Part shown: one piece after another, positions 27,227 to 37,770 of the stretch
How the letters are laid out: each line of letters begins with the position of its first letter
Position numbering within the stretch: the stretch's first letter is position 1
Assembly (NCBI RefSeq): GCF_029227915.1
Contig: NC_079879.1
Span: forward strand, 744,001 to 808,000
Length of the DNA stretch: 64,000 nucleotides
Direction: 5' to 3'
Origin: Hydractinia symbiolongicarpus
Lineage: Eukaryota; Cnidaria; Hydrozoa; Anthoathecata; Hydractiniidae
Notes under the pieces: generated by a model
What the model was told of the DNA's origin: nothing
The model's input: only the letters and a program-made list of their open reading frames with translations
Databases searched by the model: none
Position numbers and translations under genes: made by a program

Positions 27227-30200
27227 TATCCCGAACGATTCTATAAAGTATTTTTTCCCCACTAAAACGCATGAGACTTGTACTTTTCAAAAATGATTTC
27301 ATTTTTGATGAGACGCTGAATAAAAGGAGTTTAATCACCGGCAAACGAAAACTCGCTATTTCCCGTAAATCCCGGACTCGGCCCGTATGGTCAAAAGTAT
27401 ACAAATAAAGTACGCAGGGAGTAAACTCATTTCCCGAACGATTCTTTAAATTATTTCTTCACCACTAAAACGCATGAGACTTGTAGTTTTCAAAAATGAC
27501 TTCATTTTTAATGAGACGCTGAATAAAAGAAGTTTAATCGCCTCCAAACAAAAACCCGCGATTTCCCGTAAATCCCGGGCTTGGCCAGTATAGTCGAATG
27601 TATACGAAGAAAGTACCCAGAGGGTAAACTCATTTCCCGAACGATTTTTTAAATTATTTTTTCACCACTAAAACGCATGAGACTTGTAGTTTTCAAAAAT
27701 GATTTCATTTTTGATGAGACGCTGAATAAAAGGAGTTTAATCGCCGGCAAACGAAAACCCACGATTTCCCGTAAATCCCAGACTCGGCCCGTGTAGTCAA
27801 AAGTATACAAAGAAAGTACGCAGGGAGTAAACTCATTTCCCGAACGATTCTTTAAATTTTTTTTCACCACTAAAACGCATGAGACTTGTAGTTTTCAAAA
27901 ATGATTTCATTTTTGATGAGACGCCGAATAAAAGGAGTTTAATCTCCGGCAAACAAAAACCCGCGATTTCCCGTAAATCCCGGACCCGGCCCGTATAGTC
28001 GAATGTATACAAAGAAAGTAAACTGGGAGTAAACTCATTTCCCGAACGATTTCTTAAATTAATTTTTTACCACTAAAACGCATAAGACTTGTAGTTTTGA
28101 AAAATGATTTCATTTTTGATGAGACGCCGAATAAAAGGAGTTTAATCACCGGCAAACAAAAACCCGCGATTTCCCGTAAATCCCGGACCCGGCCCGTATA
28201 GTCGAATGTATACAAAGAAAGTAAACTGGGAGTAAACTCATTTCCCGAACGATTTCTTAAATTAATTTTTTACCACTAAAACGCATAAGACTTGTAGTTT
28301 TGAAAAATGATTTCATTTTTGATGAGACGCTGAATAAAAGGAGTTTAATCACCGGCAAACGAAAACTCGCGATTTCCCGTAAATCCGGGACCCGGCCCGT
28401 ATAGTCAAAAGTATACAAAGAAAGTACGCAGGGAGTAAACTCATTTTCCGAACGATTCTTTAAATTATTTTTTCACCACTAAAACGCATGAGACTTTTAG
28501 TTTTCAAAAATGATTTCATTTGTGATGAGACGCTGAATAAAAGGAGTTTAATCACCGGCAAACGAAAACTCGCGATTTCCCGTAAATCCCGGACTCGGCC
28601 CGTATAGTCAAAAGTATACAAAGAAAGTACCCAGGGAGTAAACTCATTTCCCGAACGATTTTTTAAATTAATTTTTTACCACTAAAACGCATAAGACTTG
28701 TAGTTTTCAAAAACGATTTCATATTTGATGAGACGCTGAATAAAAGGAGTTTAATCACCGGCAAACGAAAACTCGCGATTTCCCGTACATCCCGGACCCG
28801 GCCCGTATGGTCAAAAGTATACAAATAAAGTACGCAGGGAGTAAACTCATATCCCGAACGATTCTATAAAGTATTTTTTCCCCACTAAAACGCATGAGAC
28901 TTGTACTTTTCAAAAATGATTTCATTTTTGATGAGACGCTGAATAAAAGGAGTTTAATCACCGGCAAACGAAAACTCGCTATTTCCCGTAAATCCCGGAC
29001 TCGGCCCGTATGGTCAAAAGTATACAAATAAAGTACGCAGGGAGTAAACTCATTTCCCGAACGATTCTATAAATTATTTCTTCACCACTAAAACGCATGA
29101 GACTTGTAGTTTTCAAAAATGACTTCATTTTTAATGAGACGCTGAATAAAAGAAGTTTAATCGCCTCCAAACAAAAACCCGCGATTTCCCGTAAATCCCG
29201 GGCTTGGCCAGTATAGTCGAATGTATACGAAGAAAGTACCCAGAGGGTAAACTCATTTCCCGAACGATTTTTTAAATTATTTTTTCACCACTAAAACGCA
29301 TGAGACTTGTAGTTTTCAAAAATGATTTCATTTTTGATGAGACGCTGAATAAAAGGAGTTTAATCGCCGACAAACGAAAACCCACGATTTCCCGTAAATC
29401 CCAGACTCGGCCCGTGTAGTCAAAAGTATACAAAGAAAGTACGCAGGGAGTAAACTCATTTCCCGAACGATTCTTTAAATTTTTTTTCACCACTAAAACG
29501 CATGAGACTTGTAGTTTTCAAAAATGATTTCATTTTTGATGAGACGCCGAATAAAAGGAGTTTAATCTCCGGCAAACAAAAACCCGCGATTTCCCGTAAA
29601 TCCCGGACCCGGCCCGTATAGTCGAATGTATACAAAGAAAGTAAACTGGGAGTAAACTCATTTCCCGAACGATTTCTTAAATTAATTTTTTACCACTAAA
29701 ACGCATAAGACTTGTAGTTTTGAAAAATGATTTCATTTTTGATGAGACGCCGAATAAAAGGAGTTTAATCACCGGCAAACAAAAACCCGCGATTTCCCGT
29801 AAATCCCGGACCCGGCCCGTATAGTCGAATGTATACAAAGAAAGTAAACTGGGAGTAAACTCATTTCCCGAACGATTTCTTAAATTAATTTTTTACCACT
29901 AAAACGCATAAGACTTGTAGTTTTGAAAAATGATTTCATTTTTGATGAGACGCTGAATAAAAGGAGTTTAATCACCGGCAAACGAAAACTCGCGATTTCC
30001 CGTAAATCCGGGACCCGGCCCGTATAGTCAAAAGTATACAAAGAAAGTACGCAGGGAGTAAACTCATTTTCCGAACGATTCTTTAAATTATTTTTTCACC
30101 ACTAAAACGCATGAGACTTTTAGTTTTCAAAAATGATTTCATTTGTGATGAGACGCTGAATAAAAGGAGTTTAATCACCGGCAAACGAAAACTCGCGATT

Positions 30201-30472
30201 TCCCGTAAATCCCGGACTCGGCCCGTATAGTCAAAAGTATACAAAGAAAGTACCCAGGGAGTAAACTCATTTCCCGAACGATTTTTTAAATTAATTTTTT
30301 ACCACTAAAACGCATAAGACTTGTAGTTTTCAAAAACGATTTCATATTTGATGAGACGCTGAATAAAAGGAGTTTAATCACCGGCAAACGAAAACTCGCG
30401 ATTTCCCGTACATCCCGGACCCGGCCCGTATGGTCAAAAGTATACAAATAAAGTACGCAGGGAGTAAACTCA
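27227..30472. repeat. 8-monomer HOR, two tandem copies (1623 bp)
   Basis: Markers at 27227, 28850 and 30473 are 1623 bp apart. The unit equals the 7-mer at 25807 plus one extra monomer near 28110-28318, a duplicate of its neighbour with AAACTGGG and CGATTTCTTAAATTAA whose start is a GCCGAATAAAAGG/ATCACCGGC hybrid. The extra monomer is present in both copies (again near 29735-29940), so it was gained before this tandem duplication. Confidence 0.87.
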
Positions 30473-33411
30473 TATCCCGAACGATTCTATAAAGTATTTT
30501 TTCCCCACTAAAACGCATGAGACTTGTACTTTTCAAAAATGATTTCATTTTTGATGAGACGCTGAATAAAAGGAGTTTAATCACCGGCAAACGAAAACTC
30601 GCTATTTCCCGTAAATCCCGGACTCGGCCCGTATGGTCAAAAGTATACAAATAAAGTACGCAGGGAGTAAACTCATTTCCCGAACGATTCTTTAAATTAT
30701 TTCTTCACCACTAAAACGCATGAGACTTGTAGTTTTCAAAAATGACTTCATTTTTAATGAGACGCTGAATAAAAGAAGTTTAATCGCCTCCAAACAAAAA
30801 CCCGCGATTTCCCGTAAATCCCGGGCTTGGCCAGTATAGTCGAATGTATACGAAGAAAGTACCCAGAGGGTAAACTCATTTCCCGAACGATTTTTTAAAT
30901 TATTTTTTCACCACTAAAACGCATGAGACTTGTAGTTTTCAAAAATGATTTCATTTTTGATGAGACGCTGAATAAAAGGAGTTTAATCGCCGGCAAACGA
31001 AAACCCACGATTTCCCGTAAATCCCAGACTCGGCCCGTGTAGTCAAAAGTATACAAAGAAAGTACGCAGGGAGTAAACTCATTTCCCGAACGATTCTTTA
31101 AATTTTTTTTCACCACTAAAACGCATGAGACTTGTAGTTTTCAAAAATGATTTCATTTTTGATGAGACGCCGAATAAAAGGAGTTTAATCTCCGGCAAAC
31201 AAAAACCCGCGATTTCCCGTAAATCCCGGACCCGGCCCGTATAGTCGAATGTATACAAAGAAAGTACCCAGGGAGTAAACTCATTTCCCGAACGATTTCT
31301 TAAATTAATTTTTTACCACTAAAACGCATAAGACTTGTAGTTTTGAAAAATGATTTCATTTTTGATGAGACGCTGAATAAAAGGAGTTTAATCACCGGCA
31401 AACGAAAACTCGCGATTTCCCGTAAATCCGGGACCCGGCCCGTATAGTCAAAAGTATACAAAGAAAGTACGCAGGGAGTAAACTCATTTCCCGAACGATT
31501 CTTTAAATTATTTTTTCACCACTAAAACGCATGAGACTTTTAGTTTTCAAAAATGATTTCATTTGTGATGAGACGCTGAATAAAAGGAGTTTAATCACCG
31601 GCAAACGAAAACTCGCGATTTCCCGTAAATCCCGGACTCGGCCCGTATAGTCAAAAGTATACAAAGAAAGTACCCAGGGAGTAAACTTATTTCCCGAACG
31701 ATTCTTTAAATTATTTTTTCACCACTAAAACGCATGAGACTTGTAGTTTTTAAAAATGATTTCATTTTTGATGAGACGCTGAATAAAAGGAGTTTAATTG
31801 CCGGCAAACGAAAACACGCGATTTCGCGTATATCCCGGACTCGCCCCGTATAGTCGAATGTATACAAAGAAAATACCCAGGGAGTAAACTCATTTCCCAA
31901 ACGATGTTTTAAATTATTTTTTCACCACTAAAACGCATGAGACTTGTAGTTTTCAAAAATGATTTCATTTTTGATGAGACGCCGAATAAAAGGAGTTTAA
32001 TCTCCAGCAAACGAAAACCCGCGATTTCCCGTAAATCCCGGACCCGGCCCGTATAGTCAAAAGTATACAAATAAAGTACGCAGGGAGTAAACTCATTTAT
32101 CGAACGATTCTTTAAATTATATTTTCACCACTAAAACGCATGAGACTTGTAGTTTTGAAAAATGATTTCATTTTTGATGAGACGCTGAATGAAAGGAGTT
32201 TAATCACCGGCAAACGAAAACTCGCGATTTCCCGTAAATCCGGGACTCGGCCCGTATAGTCAAAAGTATACAAAGAAAGTACGCAGGGGGTAAACTCATT
32301 TCCCGAACGATTCTTTAAATTATTTTTTCACCACTAAAACGCATGAGACTTGTAGTTTTTAAAAATGATTTCATTTTTGATGAGACGCTGAATAAAAGGA
32401 GTTTAATCGCCGGCAAACAAAAACCCGCGATTTGCCGTATACCCCGGACTCGGCCCGTATAGTCAAAAGTATACAAAGAAAGTACCCAGGGAGTAAACTC
32501 ATTTCCCGAACGATTCTTTAAATTATTTTTTCACCACTAAAACGCATGAGATTTGTAGTTTTCAAAAATGATTTCATTTTTGATGAGACGCTGAATAAAA
32601 GGAGTTTAATTGCCGGCAAACGAAAACACGCGATTTCACGTATATCCCGGACTCGCCCCGTATAGTCGAATGTATACAAAGAAAATACCCAGGGAGTAAA
32701 CTCATTTCCCAAACGATGTTTTAAATTATTTTTTCACCACTAAAACGCATGAGACTTGTAGTTTTCAAAAATGATTTCATTTTTGATGAGACGCCGAATA
32801 AAAGGAGTTTAATCTCCGGCAAACAAAAACCCGCGATTTCCCGTAAATCCCGGACCCGGCCCGTATAGTCGAATGTATACAAAGGAAGTAAACTGGGAGT
32901 AAACTCATTTCCCGAACGATTTTTTAAATTAATTTTTTACCACTAAAACGCATAAGACTTGTAGTTTTCAAAAACGATTTCATATTTGATGAGACGCTGA
33001 ATAAAAGGAGTTTAATCTCCGGCAAACGAAAACCCGCGATTTCCCGTACATCCCGGACGCGGCCCGTATGGTCAAAAGTATACAAATAAAGTACGCAGGG
33101 AGTAAACTCATTTCCCGAACGATTCTTTAAATTATTATTTCACCACTACAACGCATGAGACTTGTATTTTTCAAAAATGTTTTCATTCTTGATAAGACGC
33201 TGAAAAAAAAAAAGTTTAATCGCAGGAAAACGAAAACCCGAGATTTCCCGTAAATCCCGGGCTTGACCCCTATAGTCAAAAGTACACAAAGAAAGTACCC
33301 AGGCAGTAAACTCATTTTTGGAACGTTTTTTTGAATTATCTTTTCACCACTATAACGCATGAGACTTGTAGTATTCAAAAATGTTTTCATTTTTGATGGG
33401 ACGCTGAATAG
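30473..33411. repeat. 13-monomer terminal unit ending in a type B dimer
   Basis: This is the last marker-bearing unit (30473). It keeps the monomers that the 7-mer and 8-mers lost (TTGCCGGCAAACG, CTCCAGC, GTATACCCCGG). Instead of a further marker it runs into a type B dimer at about 33177-33411, with an A11 run. The retrotransposon interrupts the second B monomer directly after CGCTGAATAG. Allowing for the insertion, the right half is paralogous to about 2.7-5.0 kb at an offset of 29011-29012. Confidence 0.8.
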
Positions 33412-33427
33412 AGTATAGTATTGAATA

Positions 33428-34702
33428 ATGGCGGCGACGGACGTAAAAACTGACGAGGAAAATATTTTTAACAAAATGCTTGAGGATATTAATGAAGAGA
33501 TGAATATTGAACATAATAATGTAACTGTTAAAAAAGGTGTATATAAAGAGCTCAATACAACTTTGAATGCAGAAGATTTTATCGATAAGCACTATGAAAA
33601 AACTAGATATAGCGCACTGAGAGATTCTATCCTTGAAGACGTAAAAGGTGAGATAAACACTCTTATCTCAAATCAAATTTCAAAACTTGTCAATAATTGT
33701 TCAGTTGCTCATAAGGATGACCGAACGGATAAACTGGAATCAAATTTATTGGAAGAAATTCAGTTTTTGCGACAAGAAATACAAAGTAAAAACGAAATCA
33801 TAAAAATTTTAGTTGAAAACTCAGTCGAGCATAACTATTCTACAAAATCGCTACAGCAAGAAAATTTTAATTCATTTCAAACAGTTAATAAAAAAAATAA
33901 AAATAGAAGCACAATCATTAGCAACCAAAGCCATAACAACCAAAGCTTTGTTCATCGATATCGATTTGAACATCTGTATAATGAGAATAATGATCACTCT
34001 GAAATAACAGAAAGTTTTAGAGGTGATACTTATAATAATAATAACTTTATACATAATAATGAGGAACTAATTGTACATAATAATGAAGACATAATTGTAC
34101 ATAATAATGAAGACATAATTGTACATAATAATAAAGAAAACATTCCAACAAAAAGGCAATCACTTAATAACGCTAATAACATTATTAACACTAAAAAAAT
34201 TACATGTATACTAGGAGACAGTATAATAAAAGGCATCAACGGTTACAAGATGACCAAATCCCCTGACTACAACCAAAACAAGAGAGTTATACTAAAATCC
34301 TTTCCTGGAGCTACGACAGAAGACATGTATGAATACGTCAAACCAACCATGAAGAAAAAGCCAGATAACATCATCCTTCATGTTGGCACAAATGATCTTT
34401 CTAGAAACGTAGCACCAGAGGTTATAGCTAACGATATAATTAATTTAGCAACATCATTGATTAACTCGAATATGAACGTATCCGTATCTGGTCTGACTCC
34501 AAGAAATGACGATCAAGGTATTAGATGTGACGAACTCAATGACCACCTATATAAAGGATGTGCTGAACGAAATATCGCATTCATAAATCACTATCAGCAG
34601 ATGGATCGGAATCGTCACCTTAACAGAAGTAAACTACATTTGAACCAATATGGATCGGTAACACTGGCTAATTCTTTTTTAAATTTTATTTCTAAGGATT
34701 GA
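33428..34702 (+). CDS. LINE ORF1 protein with coiled coil and SGNH hydrolase-like domain
   Basis: A 424-residue ORF starts at the first ATG, 16 bp inside the element. Residues 1-100 are acidic and Asn-rich. About 101-133 (DKLESNLLEEIQFLRQEIQS and beyond) looks like a coiled coil suited to oligomerisation. Residues 209-240 are four 8-residue repeats of the HNNEDIIV type. From about 258 to the end is an SGNH/GDSL esterase-like domain: GDS at 263-265 with Ser265, HVGTND at 318-323 with Asn322, and His404 in SKLHLNQYG. Such a domain is established in ORF1 of CR1-group elements; its substrate is not known, and RNA-protein particle assembly is the general ORF1 role. The frame is intact. It ends 12 bp before ORF2 in the same frame. 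Confidence 0.9.
   Translation: MAATDVKTDEENIFNKMLEDINEEMNIEHNNVTVKKGVYKELNTTLNAEDFIDKHYEKTRYSALRDSILEDVKGEINTLISNQISKLVNNCSVAHKDDRTDKLESNLLEEIQFLRQEIQSKNEIIKILVENSVEHNYSTKSLQQENFNSFQTVNKKNKNRSTIISNQSHNNQSFVHRYRFEHLYNENNDHSEITESFRGDTYNNNNFIHNNEELIVHNNEDIIVHNNEDIIVHNNKENIPTKRQSLNNANNIINTKKITCILGDSIIKGINGYKMTKSPDYNQNKRVILKSFPGATTEDMYEYVKPTMKKKPDNIILHVGTNDLSRNVAPEVIANDIINLATSLINSNMNVSVSGLTPRNDDQGIRCDELNDHLYKGCAERNIAFINHYQQMDRNRHLNRSKLHLNQYGSVTLANSFLNFISKD
34052..34147 (+). repeat. 24-bp minisatellite within ORF1, four units
   Basis: Four in-frame 24-bp units encode HNNEELIV, HNNEDIIV, HNNEDIIV and HNNKENIP (residues 209-240). The two middle units are identical at protein level and nearly so in DNA. 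They lie between the coiled-coil part and the SGNH domain and probably form a flexible linker whose length can vary between element copies by slippage. Confidence 0.85.
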
Positions 34703-34714
34703 CTTGGTGTTTGT

Positions 34715-35230
34715 ATGAGCAATAGTATCCCCACAAAAATATCTAACAAAAAAGAAGCAACTCTTCCTAATGCAATTGCACCATTTAATATAAATAAAAC
34801 TCTAGAAACGATAGAAAATGATATATCGTTCTCTTCCTGCTTAAAAAACTTACGTCTACAAAACTTAAATAGGATTATTCTTGGACAAATTAACATTAAT
34901 TCCGTACGAAATAAATTCGACTGTCTAGTTGATGCAATTGATGGAAACCTTGATGTTCTTTTAATCTCTGAAACTAAAATTGATAGCTCTTTTCCTACCG
35001 CTCAATTTAAAATTGACGGTTACACAAAGCCTTTTCGTCTGGATCGTAATAGTAAAGGTGGAGGTATGCTCTTATATGTACGTCAAGATATTCCATCAAA
35101 ACAGTTGCATCCAACTAGTACTAGTACGGACAATTTTGAAGGATTTTTTGTCGAACTAAACCTGCGAAAAAAAAATGGCTGCTTTGTTGCTCATACAACC
35201 ACCACAAAAATGCTATATCTGAACATCTAA
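34715..35230 (+). pseudogene. LINE ORF2, 5' part: AP-type endonuclease N-terminal half (frameshifted)
   Basis: This opens at ATG 34715, 12 bp after the ORF1 stop and in the same frame as ORF1. After an N-terminal extension of about 55 residues, the endonuclease/exonuclease/phosphatase fold begins with QININSVRNKF (Gln58, Asn60), then ISETKID with Glu86 as the likely metal ligand, then GGGMLLYVR. These match the apurinic-type endonuclease that nicks target DNA for target-primed reverse transcription. The frame runs out at a TAA at 35228-35230 because of a shift at the A9 run 35167-35175; the last part of the translation (after about residue 153) is out of frame and not real. The rest of ORF2 continues in the -1 frame. 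Confidence 0.88.
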
Positions 35231-37770
35231 AAAATATTGGTAACGGTCTTGATGTTTTGTCTGCAAATTATGACAACATATTACTATTAGGAGATTTTAA
35301 TGCGGAAATTAACGAAAATAGCATGACAGAATTTGCTGAACTCTACAACCTTAAGTGCCTCGTGAAGGGCCCCACATGCTTTAAAAACCCTGATAACCCA
35401 TCGTGTATTGATCTTTTTCTCACAAATCGATATAACTATTTCCAAAACACCAGCACATTGGAAACAGGTCTCTCCGATTTCCATAAAATGGCCATCACTG
35501 TAATGAAAATATATTTTCAGAAACAAAAATCTCATATCATCAAATATAGGAATTACAAAAACTTTTCAAATGAACGTTTTTGTTATGAGCTAACATGTCG
35601 ACTTCAAAATATAGAAAAATCGAAAAAAAAGATAGATGATGAGTTAGAAAACTTTCATGAATGTGCAAAATCAGTCCTTAACAAAATTGCGCCATTAAAA
35701 AAAAAATACGTAAGAGCAAACCAATCACCGTTCATGAATAGGACCCTGCATAAGGCTGTTATGAAAAGAAGTAGGCTTAGAAATAAATACTTAAAAAATA
35801 GAACAGAAGAAAATAGATTAGCTTTTAATCAACAAAGAAATATTTGTGTCACACTATTTCGAAAAGAAAAATATGATTATTACAACAATCTAAATGTTAA
35901 AAAAATTACCGATAATAAGACATTTTGGAAAACTATAAAACCTTTCTTGTCCGATAAAGGACCATCGACCCAAATTATAACACTGATAGAAAAAGAAGAA
36001 ATCATATCGGATGATGAAAAGGTTGCAAACATTTTCAACACTTTCTTCACGAATATTGTAAAAAATCTGGATCTTACAATATCTGACACAATCCTTGTAA
36101 TTTGCTCAAACGTAGATGACCCTGTTTTGAAGGCTATTAAACGATATGAAAACCATCCAAGTATACTGAATATAAAAAAAAACATTGGTGATTACAATCC
36201 TGGTTTTTCCTTCAATCATGTAGAAAAAGCTGAAATCAGGAGAGAGATACGAAATTTGAATATTCATAAGGCATGCCAAGAAACCGATATACCAACAAAA
36301 ATAATTAAGGAAAACGAAGATCAGTATTTAGAAATTTTACATTTCTCTGTTAACTCTGCAATTGATCTGTGTAAATACCCAGAATTTTTGAAAAGGGCAG
36401 ATGTGACACCACTTTTTAAAGAAAAAGACAGATCTAACAAATCAAACTACAGACCTATAAGCATTCTTAGTAACCTTTCAAAAATCTTTGAGAGATGTCT
36501 GTATCGTCAGATTGAAGATTATTTTAACCGATACTTAAGTAAGTTTCAGTGTGGATTTAGGAAAGGCTACAGTGCTCAGCACTGTCTCACTGTTATGCTT
36601 GAAAAATGGAAAAAGGCTGTTGATGAAGGTAAAGCATGTGGAGCCCTTCTGACTGATTTATCTAAAGCATTTGACTGTCTCCTACATGATTTACTGATCG
36701 CAAAACTTCATGCATATGGATTTGACATGTATTCCCTACGCCTAATTATGAGTTATGTGAGTGGAAGATTTCAAAGAGTAAAGATAAAAAATTCGTATAG
36801 CTCATGGCTTGAAATATTGTTTGGCGTGCCGCAAGGATCTATTCTAGGCCCGTTACTTTTTAACATATTTATCTGCGATCTTTTCTCAGTTGAATTTGAT
36901 TTTAATGACATTGAATTTGCGAGCTATGCAGACGACACAACACCATATGTTATCGGTAACGACTCAAAGGAAGTCGTTACTAAACTTCCAAACATTTCTG
37001 AAAAAGTGTTTACATGGTTTGACAATAATGCAATGAAAGCAAATGATGACAAGTGTCATTTGCTTTTAAGCGATAATGAAATATTAAGTACACAGATAGG
37101 CAACTCAGTAATAAAAGGCAGCACTCATGGACGCCTACTTGGAGTCATTATCGATAACAAACTTAAATTTGATCTGCATGTGTCTAAACTCTGTGCAAAA
37201 GCGAGTCAGAAACTAAATGCGCTTACAAGGATGACATCTTTTATGAACTTTAATAAGAAGAAACTATTAATGAATTCCTTCGTAATTTCGCAATTCAATT
37301 ACTGCCCTCTAGTTTGGATGTTTCACAACAGAGCTCTAAACAATCGTATTAATCGAATACATGAAAAAGCACTGCGGATAGTCTATAGCGACAGTTCTTC
37401 TTCCTTCACAGACCTCCTTCATAAGGACAGCTCTGTTACGGTACACCAACGAAACCTACAATCTCTTGCAACTGAGATGTACAAAATAAAAAACGACATG
37501 GCTCCAGAAATAATGCAAGATATTTTTCCTGTTTATAATCCAAAATACAATCTAAGAAATAATCGAGAATTTACTGGCCGTAATGCTAAATCAGTTTACT
37601 ATGGTAAAGAAACTTTATTCTTTATCGGTTACAAAATATGGCAACAAATTCCAGTAAGAATCAAAGAAATGTCATCCTTGCAATCCTTTAAATCCCAAAT
37701 TAAAAAGTGGGTACCAAACTGCTCCTGCAGACTATGTAAAAAATACATCCCACAAATTGGTTTTATATGA
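35173..37770 (+). pseudogene. LINE ORF2, 3' part: endonuclease C-terminal half and reverse transcriptase
   Basis: This is the continuation of ORF2 in the -1 frame, open from the A9 run to the TGA at 37768. There is no ATG at its start; the point 35257 where a start might be called is only a TTG. Counting from 35257: GDFN at 12-15, IDLFLTN at 51-57 and SDFH at 73-76 complete the endonuclease. NYRPISIL begins at 397, DLSKAFD at 467 (RT motif A), FGVPQGSILGP at 522 and YADD at 557-560 (motif C), so the catalytic Asp residues are present. The C-terminal region ends in a Cys-rich CSCRLCKKY segment, with no RNase H. Joined, ORF2 would be about 1020 residues, normal for the CR1/L2 group. RT copies the element RNA at the nicked target. 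Apart from the frameshift no stop interrupts it. Confidence 0.92.

Larger units (their letters stand above)
1..33411. repeat. 203-bp tandem satellite array, left block
   Basis: This is a continuous head-to-tail array. The GTATAC landmark falls at 8, 211 and 414 and keeps recurring every 203 bp. Landmarks in one monomer, in order: GTATACAAA, GTAAACTCATTTCCC, TTTTTTCACCACTAAAACGC, ATGAGACTTGTAG, a short AT dyad, GATGAGACGCTGAATAAAAG, GCCGGCAAACGAAAACCCGC, TTTCCCGTAAATCCCGG and CCCGTATAGTC. Monomers differ by scattered substitutions and 1-bp indels and fall into recurrent families, which group into HORs. All are in one orientation. No host gene is seen. Reading frames inside the monomers start mostly at TTG or GTG, and 203 is not a multiple of three, so none continues from one monomer to the next. 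The size is near a nucleosome repeat length, as in many centromeric or pericentromeric satellites, but chromosomal position cannot be told from the sequence. Confidence 0.98.

Noticed and set aside
1-33411. CRISPR array
   Set aside because: Regular direct repeats invite the idea, but the 203-bp units are repeats throughout, with no unique spacers and no cas genes; this is satellite DNA.
33127-33555. Minus-strand frame of 142 codons crossing the satellite/LINE junction
   Set aside because: It joins satellite to antisense LINE ORF1 and exists only because of the insertion.
33350-33592. Other antisense frames over the LINE (33350-33592, 34030-34239, 34615-34896, 35287-35535, 35880-36185, 37629-37835)
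   Set aside because: All are shadows of ORF1/ORF2 on the opposite strand in AT-rich DNA with no recognisable domain.
33813-34007. Second plus-strand frame inside ORF1
   Set aside because: It is an overlapping frame within a well-supported ORF1, Lys/Ile-rich as expected from AT-rich sequence, with no features of its own.
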